DNA of 64,000 nt from a virus: IMG/VR virus record IMGVR_UViG_3300044673_000278, positions 123,694 through 187,693 of that record. One strand, given 5' to 3'. Below, piece by piece: positions 52,201-61,900 of this stretch. The position numbers and the translations under genes are program-made. Each line of letters opens with the position of its first letter. The first letter of the stretch is position 1. The notes below the pieces were generated by a model. That model saw only the letters and a list, made by a program, of their open reading frames with translations, had not been told where the DNA came from and did no database searches.

Positions 52201-52940
52201 CCTACAGCGAAAATACTTTCTACAGACTAAACATCACAGTTACTGGAGTCAGAGAACTTATTGAATTTGAACAAGGTGAGTGGCTTGCACGTTCGGGGCG
52301 CCAAGGCCTGTACTATCAGTATCGTCACAACTCGCCGCTGACTAACCGTATCGACCCAGGCACATCCAACATTATTGACCTTTATGTTGTTACACAGGCC
52401 TACTATACTGCATATCAGAACTGGTTGCGAGATACCACTGGCACCGTAGTAGAGCCTGAACAACCTACCATTGATGAGTTGAACACTGCATATCAAGGAT
52501 TGCAGGACTACAAAATGGTGTCGGACAACATTGTATTGAACTCGGTTACCTTTAAGCCATTGTTTGGCGCCAAAGCATCACCTGAGCTCAGAGCCACAAT
52601 CAAAGTTATTCGTGCGCAAAATTCAACAGCATCTAGTTCAGAGATCAAGTCGGCAGTGCTGGCACAGATGAATGAATACTTCAGTATTGACAAGTGGAAT
52701 TTTGGAGACACGTTCTACTTCTCAGAACTGGCTGCATATTTGCACCGAACTTTAGGAACCATAATTAGTAGTGTGGTCCTAGTTCCTTTAGATCCTCAAA
52801 AAGCTTTTGGCGATCTTTATGAAATCCGATCACAACCTAACGAAATATTTGCCAATGGCGCAACCATTGACAATATTGATGTAATTGAAGCATTGACAAG
52901 TACTAACTTGCGTACCGCAGCCGGCAGTGGAGTAATTTAA
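49209..52940 (+). CDS. gp6: Baseplate wedge protein gp6, enlarged
   Basis: 1243 aa against 660 in T4. The N-terminal part (SFIDYIRLYYPETFNDYIES, FIALLDVIAFMGQALAFRTD, NTRENYLDTAERRDSVVRLA) is clear gp6. The middle has YSTTSRANDQITMIFGDGVF and ARYYTQNRMVNGEDYNLFPF, also gp6 blocks. Residues ~535-650 hold an inserted beta-rich module (VCTATTQTVNTITVSDATAA, GITYYVRPGSWNATAKTFTV) like that in the neighbouring giant protein. The C-terminus returns to gp6-like sequence (MNEYFSIDKWNFGDTFYFSE). It forms the wedge ring of the baseplate. Its stop overlaps the next ATG (TAATG). Confidence 0.93.
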   Translation: MAQTTRQTAIFGVEDWKQIYQTYREADFQSYDFETLRKSFIDYIRLYYPETFNDYIESSEFIALLDVIAFMGQALAFRTDLNTRENYLDTAERRDSVVRLANLVSYTPKRNTAAEGLLKVFNVTTTENVVDYNGVNLSNVTVNWADPTNPDWQEQFTTIINAALVDSQKVGRPGNRQTILGVRTDEYAINLVPGFLPVVPYSATVDGINMPFEAVTSTTVGADVIYEPSPVSSTSFNVLYRNDQLGFNSDNTGYFFLFKQGILQNQDFNLAERIANRTVDINIEGVNNQDRWLFQLDNLGNVSREWTYVENVYTAAAEQQTTLRPIYSTTSRANDQITMIFGDGVFSEIPVGTFRAYVRSSNGLQYIINPEEMQNVVIPISYTDRNGNLQTITFTCGITRPVTNAQAREPIAAIKQRAPARYYTQNRMVNGEDYNLFPFTQYNSIIKSKALNRASIGTSRYLDLVDNTGKYSSTNTFGSDGGLWEQNILPTILFSWTNRNEIADVISNQVQPELTQASVKQFYYANFPRKSINTIDVVCTATTQTVNTITVSDATAALFGQYVFDNMPVVFGNAGDGDVFGGLIGGITYYVRPGSWNATAKTFTVSSIANGGVFPLSTTTAKSVATVATVITGGTVWNQSTTIANETTGYFKTATGTPVLVGPDSGTNFEYAVTGSLIKFVAPAGQYFDRNNKLQSGIPTKTEQKTEIWASPVQVIGDGTNSNLGNFSNGTGPITLNNFVPTGAIVDTIIPLFVSDLPVSIEQQMAEQITLFRNFGLGYDSDGAITGTPYSWYLIPSQYLDENAPWSQTNAGQPVPGGDASWMIQFVVENQNYTITFRGLAYYFGSVLQTRFFFFEDQQVYDSRTGTVIKDFINVLAMNSRPGDTLGEPLQSDIPVTIIGQPVESDGYVDDFQVLVSYRDSDNDGVPDNPDFFDEIVGTVPATANASSPWVFLERTVDFDNLQRYLLVDSDRVVSQYGTLDEIELVKTEWTPGQVFYAYSENTFYRLNITVTGVRELIEFEQGEWLARSGRQGLYYQYRHNSPLTNRIDPGTSNIIDLYVVTQAYYTAYQNWLRDTTGTVVEPEQPTIDELNTAYQGLQDYKMVSDNIVLNSVTFKPLFGAKASPELRATIKVIRAQNSTASSSEIKSAVLAQMNEYFSIDKWNFGDTFYFSELAAYLHRTLGTIISSVVLVPLDPQKAFGDLYEIRSQPNEIFANGATIDNIDVIEALTSTNLRTAAGSGVI

Positions 52941-55900
52941 TGGCCCGAGTAAGATCAGTAGATTTTCTACCAGAAATTTTTAGAACAGACGCCAACAAGC
53001 AATTCTTGGCAGCTACTCTTGATCAGTTGATCCAAGAGCCTAAGTTCAAAAAAACACAAGGTTATATTGGTAGAACTGTAGGACCGGGTGTAAACCCCAA
53101 CGATCGTTATGTAGTTGAGCCAACCAAAACTAGATCAGATTATCAGCTGGAAACTACAGTTGTTAATCTGCGTCCTGAAACCAACATCATACAAAACGCA
53201 ATCACATACCCAGGCATCAACGATGCCATTCGTCTAGCCGGCGGTAACAGCAGCCGTCCCGATCGTCTGTATGAAAGTGATTACTATACTTGGGACCCGT
53301 TTGTTGATTTTGATACTTTTGTAAACTTCAGTCAATACTATTGGTTACCCAACGGGCCTGACGCTGTGGAAGTATCAGCTTCTACTATTCCTGCCACAGA
53401 AAATTTTGTTGTCACTCGCGAAAACGGGGTATACACATTCTCTGGATTGCCAGGCACAAACCCTAATATTGAGTTAGTGCGCGGCGGCAGCTACACATTC
53501 CAAGTAGCGCAAAATGCCAAAGAAACTGTTAACTATCGCGTGGGCAATCAAGGCAATGCAGCCTACCTTATTGATTTTGTCAGCAACCCCACACTGACAC
53601 TGGCTCGTGGCAACACCTACGTGTTCAACGTTGACACCCAAGGTGTCTATCCTTTCTGGATCAAAACAGCACCTACCACTGGCACTGGCGATGCCTACAG
53701 CATCGGTGTAACACGCAACGGTGCATCAACCGGCCTGGTAACTTTTGTTGTGCCCCAAGATGCTCCTGACACACTGTATTACATCAGTCAGACAGTGTCA
53801 AACATGGGCGGCCAGATCAACATTGTCGATGGCACACCGGGCACAGGTCCTGGATTTTGGATTCAAACCAATCCTGGAGTATCTGGTCGTATTCCCACAA
53901 CACCAAACATCAGCAGTAGAGATGTGTTTGGTGTAGTTAACAATGGCGAAGACCTTGGTGTAGTTACATTTGATGTGCCCACCCGCACTGCACAAGAGTT
54001 TTTCTATAACCTCGATCCCACAGTTCAACCTGTTGACCTAGTTACTGATTTGAATTTTAGTCAAATCAACAATGCAAGACTTGATCAGTTTGTTGCACAA
54101 TACGGCGGCATCGATGGTATTACCAGTCTTGAAGGTAGAAACCTTGTGTTTATTGGCTCCTCAGAGGACGATGCAGCGTGGGAGCGCACTAGCTTTTTTG
54201 ATCCTTTAAATGCTGGACTATCTAACAATGGTCTTCCGGGCAGCTACGATACCTTGACTTACTCTGAAGAGAACTTGATACCTCTAGCTGATCGTCGACA
54301 GATCTGGCAAATCGGCTATGTTGTTGACAACGGCCTTACCTATCTTCGTTTGACCAAACTTACTAACATTGACGAATTACAAAAGTTCAGTGTGAGATAC
54401 GGTAATGTGTACAGCAATACCAATTGGTACAAAACCAACGTTGGAGAAATCAAACAGATTCCGTTGTTGACTGCTGCTCTAAACACATTATATTACCAAG
54501 ACGGTACAGACCCAGAAATTTTTGGTCGCATCACGCTGCTTGAGCAACCCGAAGAGTCTACTCTGTTTATCAACAACATTATTGGACAACCAAACTACAC
54601 TTCTCCCAACGGAGTTGAGTTCACCAACGGACTCAAAGTGGTATTCCGTGGAGATGTACGTCCAGCAAGTTACAAATCAGGCTCAATTGCTTTTACTTGT
54701 ACAGCAACCACTGCTGGTACCAACACAATTACAACTTACAGCACAGAAGATCTATATCCTGGTCTTGCAGTGGTATTCACTGACCCCACCGGCGGACTTG
54801 TCAGCGGCGTAACATACTATGTCAGTTCAGTTGTAAACTTGTTTGAGTTTACTGTGGCTGCTACACCTGGTGGCCTACCTGTGACACTGACCAACAGTAC
54901 AGCTGACTTTGATGCTTTGGCCATAGTTTACAAAGAATATTATGTGTCTGGAGTAGGCACTGGAATCAGACTGTTGCCTGTAACCAACTTTGTTACTCCA
55001 GAGACCTATGTTGAAGCCAGCAACGACAGCAGTTTGCCTGTGCCCGAAGAACCTGATTATCTAACCATCGACCGCGGCAGCAGAGATCTCAATGCCTGGA
55101 GCCGCTCAAACCGTTGGTTCCACATTGATGTTATCAATGCCACATCAGCTTATAACGGCACTATTGCTGTGCTAGACAACAATTTTAGAGCCAAGCGTCC
55201 TATTATTCAGTTCCGCCCAGATCTAAGATTGTACAACATGGGCACACAAGGCAAGCAGCCTGTGGATATCATTGACTTCAACGAAACAGATGCTCTAAGT
55301 AACATTCAAGGTGCTACTAGTTATTCAGTAGACGGATACAGTTTTGTAAACGGTACACGAGTTATTTTTGCCGCCGACGAAGACAACCAGGTCAGAAACA
55401 AAATTTATGTTGTTGAGTTTATTACACCCGACACAGTTGCTCCATTGATTGATCAACCAATCATTAATCTCACACTGGCCACTGACGGTAATGTTGAAAT
55501 AAACGAAAGCACACTGATACTGCAAGGTCAAACCCTACAAGGAAAGACTTACTGGTATGACGGTGTCGAGTGGACCGAAGCACAACAAAAAACTGCAATA
55601 CAACAAGCACCGTTGTTTGACATCTATGATTCAGACGGCGTAAGTTTTGGTAACCGCGCAGTCTATCCAAGTTCAAACTTCAACGGTAGCAAGTTGTTCA
55701 GTTATGCAATAGGTGATACTGGCATTCTAGACACAGTATTGAAATTCCCGTTGAAATATCTAAACATTGCCAACGTAGGCGATATTGTTTTTGACAATAA
55801 TTTCTACGCTGATACTTTTGTGTATACTGTAAACAACGTCAGCACCGAATTGCCTATCAGCCGCGGATATGTTAGAGAATATGCAACTCGCACAACATAT

Positions 55901-58900
55901 CAATCTTTGATTGGTTGGCAGAATGCAGTGGCTCCAACCAGAGTATATCAGCAATTTAAATTTGCATACGACGGCAGACCGCTGACTGTGGACGTTCGTG
56001 CCAATGACGCTGGCACCGTGCCAGTGATTAAAATTTATGTTGGATCAGCGTATGTATTGCCACGAGACTTTACCTATACACGTACCAGCAATACTACCAC
56101 AATTACTCTGTCCAAAGTTTACGCACCTGACGACATCATTGAAGTGCTGGTGCTCAGCGATCAAACCAGCAAAACTGGATTCTATCAAGTTCCTATCAAC
56201 TTGGAAAACAATCCGCTGAACGGCAACAGTGACACTTTCACTCTGGGTACAGTTCGTCAACACTATCAGACAATTTGCGAAAACCTCAGCACATTCTCAG
56301 GATCAATCTCTGGCGCTAACAACACTAGAGACCTGGGAAATATTGTTCCCTATGGACTGAAGATTCTTCAACAAAGTTCTCCGCTGACCATGGCTGGCTA
56401 TTTCATGCGCAGCGAAGAATACAATGTATTCAATTCGTTGGTTTACAACAGTCGTGAGTATATCAAGATGAAAAACTTGATACTCAACAATGTAACTCAA
56501 CAAAACATACAGTTCCAGACTCCGGCGCAGATACTGGACGAAGCAATAGAAATGCTAACTGCTGGTCGAGTAGAATCACAACCATTCTACTGGAGTGACA
56601 TGTTGCCGTCAGGCGCTGTGTACACTGATACAACCTATACCATTGGTTTTACAACCACCGACGTGTTTGATACAGTGTTGGTACATGATTATACCAAGTC
56701 GAATTATCAGGGTATGAACGTGTATCTCAACAACGTAATTCTCACAAGAAACCTAGATTATGTTGTGGCTACCGACGGTCCTCGTATCACTGTATTGACT
56801 AACTTAAATGTTGGCGATGTACTGGTCATTCGTGAATACACAGCAACCTATGGTAACTTTGTACCAAACACACCGTCTAAGATGGGTCTGTACCCAGCTT
56901 GGCGTCCTGAAATAACCACTATTGTATCATCGACTGGAACACAAGAAGTTATTATTGGGCATGATGGTTCTGTGACACCAGTGTTTGGTGATGTTCGTGA
57001 CGATGTATTGTTGGAATTCGAAACTAGAATTTTCAACAATATCAAGATGGATGACAATCCTATTCCTCTAACTGTGGCAGACGTAATTCCGGGTCAGTTC
57101 CGCGTTACTGGTTATTCAAACAACGAGATCAACGGTATCCTTGATCAGCAGTTTTTGAGCTATGTTGCTTGGAACAAGCTGGATTACAACACTCAAAATT
57201 ACAGTGCCAGCAACGAGTTTACTTGGAACTATAGTTCAGCACAAAACAAACTCAACAATCAAAACTTGTTGGGCGCCTGGCGCGGCATCTATAGATATTT
57301 CTACGATACACAACAACCAGAATTAACACCTTGGGAAATGTTGGGCCTCACAGTAAAACCAGACTGGTGGGACAACACCTACGGTACTGCACCGTATACA
57401 TCTGGAAACTTGGTGTTGTGGGATGACCTTGAAGCTGGTTATGTTAGAGATCCTGTGGCTCCTTACTATAACTTGCAATATGCTCGTCCAGGTTTGACTC
57501 AGGTAATCCCTACCAGCGACGAAGGTGAATTGCTGAGCCCGTTTGACTGTGTTGTAGGAACATACGACAACACACAATTCCGCAAGAGTTGGGGCACTGC
57601 CGACGGCGGTCCTGTGCAAGCATCGTGGTACAACAGCTCAGACTATCCTTTTGCTGTGATGCGTTTGTTGGCGCTGACCAAGCCGGCACAGTTCTTTGCA
57701 CTGTTTGCTGACAGAGATTTGTATCGATACAACGCTGACCTTGATCAGTACCTGTACAACAATCGTTATAGACTCGACGCCAATGGCGTTGAAGTGTATG
57801 GCAACGGATTGAGCAAAGCCAGTTTTATCAACTGGATTGTAGATTACAACCGTCAGAGTGGACTGGACTCAACTGCGGATCTAACAGCCAATTTGGCTAG
57901 CCTTGATGTTCGCCTGAGCTATCGTTTGGCCAGCTTCTCAGACAAGCAATACATTAAGATTTTCACTGAAAAGTCCAGCCCTAATTCTACCAATACTTCA
58001 TTCTTGATACCAGACGAAAGTTATAACTTGATTCTGTACAAGAACCAACCATTTGAACGAATTACCTATAGCTCGGTGCTGGTCCAACAAGTGCCCGGCG
58101 GCTATTCAGTGTTTGGTTACAGCACTGTACAACCGTACTTTAATGTCTTGCGCAGTGTGCCCAACGGCAGATTGCAAACCATAAGTGTAGCCGGCGCAAC
58201 TGTGAGAGTTCCCACTACATATTCGGACACTGTGGTACAGATACCCTATGGCTATGTGTTTAACAACACAACGTCCGTGGTTGATTTCTTGCTGAGCCTT
58301 GGCAAATACTATGAGACACAAGGTCTAGAATTTACCAACATTGACAATGGTTATGTGCTGACATGGGGTCAAATGGCACAGGAATTCCTGTACTGGAGCC
58401 AACAAGGTTGGGACACAGATGCATTGATTAACCTCAATCCGCTGGCAACCAAACTCAGTGTCACACGAGAGCAAGCTGTGGTTGATAGCATCAAAACACA
58501 GACCAGCCAGAACGTACTGTTGGATCAAAACCGTCAAGAACTACCAACCAAGAATGTAAACATTGTCAGAGTTGACAACACATTCTCTGTTCAGCCCCTA
58601 GTGGATCAAACACTGAGTTTTGTTGAACTCAATTATACTTCCTACGAACACATGATTGTGTTGGATAATGTCAGTGTGTTTGGCGACTTGATTTATCAAC
58701 CTATTACTGGCGCTCGCCAGAGCCGACTCAACTTGGTCATGACCAACAGCACCGACTGGAACGGCAGTGTTGACGCTCAAGGCTTTATTCTCAATCAGAA
58801 CAATGTAGAAGAGTGGACAGGACTGCGTACATACAGCAAAGGCGAAATCGTCAAGTACAAAAACAGATTCTGGAGTGCTGCTACCATTGTACAGCCCAGC

Positions 58901-61900
58901 GTTGAATTCAATTACAGTGACTGGTTGCAAAGCGACTATGAACAAATTGAACAAGGCTTGTTGCCAAACTTGGCCAACAAAGCTGATCAACTGGAAAACA
59001 GTTACAACATCAACACAGCCAACGTTGAGAGCGAAAATGACTTGTTCAGTTATGGACTGATTGGATTCCGACCACGCGAATACATGGCTGCATTGAACCT
59101 TGACGATGTAAGTCAGGTCAACATCTATCGACAGTTCTTGGGCAGCAAAGGTACTATTCTAAGTGCAGAACTGTTCAGTCAAGCCAACCTTGGCAAAGAA
59201 AGTGCTGATTACGATATCTATGAAAACTGGGCGGTACAACGTGCTGTGTACGGCGCTAATGCTAACCGCAGTTATGTAGAATTGCGACTGAACCGTGCGC
59301 TGTTGAGTGCAAGTCCTAGCACAATACAAGTAACAAATCCTCAGGAACCCAGCGTTGCAGATCAACAGATATTCCTGAGCAATGTTTGGAAACAAAGTTT
59401 CAAATTGACTTCTCCAGACTTCCTGCCGACTACCACTGAGCTGCCTACAGACATTGGTTTGCCCGGTGCTGGTTACGTCAATTTAAATGATGTTGATATC
59501 ACAATATTTGATATCAACGATTCAGACAACATCTTGGCCAATCTTGATCAAGTTGTTAATGGCGCTACAATTTGGGCAGCTAAAGTAAACAACTATGATT
59601 GGAATGTGTATCAGTGTGATGCTGTGCCTGGTGTGATCAGTCACGTTTGCGATAACTTAGACTTTACCAGCAGAGTAATTTTTACCCAGCAACACAATCT
59701 CACTGTTGGCGAAAAACTGATTATCAAGTATTTTGACACTGAAGTTGACGGCGTGTACGAAGTACTGTCAGTGCCAACGCTAACTGAAATTACCATTGCC
59801 TTCCAGTTTGCAGGAAATCGAACAGTTGTCAACGGCAACGGCATAGGCTTTACTCTAAAGAGCCTGCGAGTCGCTCAAGCCAGCGATGTTGTAGACTTAC
59901 CGTATGCCAACAACATTGGTACCAACATCAAAGTATGGGTCGACAACAACGGCGACAACCTCTGGGAAGTGTTGGAAAAAAATGTAGTGTTCAATCAGGT
60001 AACTGAACTTGCACCCAAAACTCTAGATGCTAGAGAAGAATTTGGTCGTTCTATTGCACAAGGCGGCGATCAATTTGCAGCCTTGGTAGGTAGCCCCAAT
60101 TACCTAGCAGGTACAGATCCTTACCAGCGCGGCGCAGTGTATGTCTATGTAAAAGATTTCAGCGGCAATTATCAACCAGTAAGCCCTGTAGATAATTCAG
60201 ATGCTATTTTGACTCTATCTGTAGAGCAAAGCGCCGGCGTTCCTGCAGTTCGAGGATATGGATACTCAGTTGACTTTGGCAACAAAGATTGGGCTATAGC
60301 TGGTGCACCTTATAGTCTTGGATCTGCAGGGCAGGCCAACAATGGATATGCTTGTGTAATTTACAGAGATCAGTCTTCGTACACTCCTGGCACCAATCCG
60401 TACTTCAACTGGCAAATGCTTACTACACCTGACAGTGTCAGTGTAGACCAAGGCAAGTTTGGTTACAGCGTAACCATGAGTCAGGACGAGCGTTGGATGT
60501 ACGTTGGTGCACCTGCTGTGAACAAAGTTTACGCATATGGTCGAGTTGACTGGCAAGATCAGACTGTGAATGCTCGTGGCGACGGCGCCACTACTACATT
60601 TAATTTTGATGACAATATCAAAATTGCAGCAAACACACAGATTCGTGTGACCTTAGACGGCGCTACACAAACATTGGGTGTTGACTATACAGTTAGTTCG
60701 CTGTCATCGGTTGTGTTTGCAACTGCACCAGCAGATGGTGTTCTTGTAACAATCACACGTATTTCTTTGTATCAGTTGACAACCAACGGAGTTACCACAT
60801 CGTTTGCGTTGGCACCTTACTTGTATCAAGTAGGATTAACTGACAGCACAATCAACAGTTTCAGCATTGAAATAGACACTGTGCTTCAGCGACCCAACAT
60901 TGACTATACATTCAATACATCAACCAAACAAGTGACATTTGCAGTGGCACCTGGATCTTCGGATGTTGTTATTGTACGAGCCAAAGGATACTGGCAGTAT
61001 GTAGACACACTTACAGCAGCCGGCTTAGCTAGCGATGCCAACTTTGGACAAAGTATCAGCTGCACCACAGATGGGCGACAAGTTCTAATTGGTGCTTCGG
61101 GCGTGGATGTTGGCAGCGAAGCTGATGCTGGATCGGTATATGTGTTTGACAGAAACGTTCAGCGATTCATCTACCAAGGCAGCAGTGACATTGTGTTCAG
61201 TGTCGATGGCACAGTCACCGAGCCTGTTAGTGTAATTGTAAACAATCAATTCTTGGTCAACGAACTATACAGCTCGCCGGCTGCTACCAATACATTCTCT
61301 GTGAGTGGCAACAATGTTACAATCAACTATCCGTTGAGCATTGGAGATATTGTTGAAATTGAAACCAATCAATTTGTACTTGCCCAACAGATCACACAGG
61401 ATGTACCTGCTGAGTTCTCTAACTATGGACAGAGCGTTGACATCTGTAATTACAATTGCAGTTTGTATGTTGGCGCACCTCAAAGCAGTATTCAAGTGTA
61501 CAAAGGTGGTGTTGTAGAACGACAAGTAAACCAAGCCAGAGTGTATGGCACAATTACTTCTACCGTTTCTAATCCTACCCTCACTGCTGGTGATACTCTG
61601 CGTGTCAACAACATTGACGTATTTGTTCCTGTGGCTCCCAACAACAACATTGCCGGCCTTGCTGCTGCAATTCAAAACACAGTTCCCAACACCACAACAT
61701 TGGTAACTGCGGACGGCAAGCTCACAATCAGTGTTGCAAATACCAACGCAGCACCATTTGGCAACAAGCTCCAAGTTGCTCCAGGCAGCATTGGATCAGC
61801 GTTTGATGATCTTGGTTTTGAAATGTTTGTGTACACACAAACTATCACAAGCCCTTATCCACAAAACTATGCACAGTTTGGTTACAGTGTAAACGTAGAT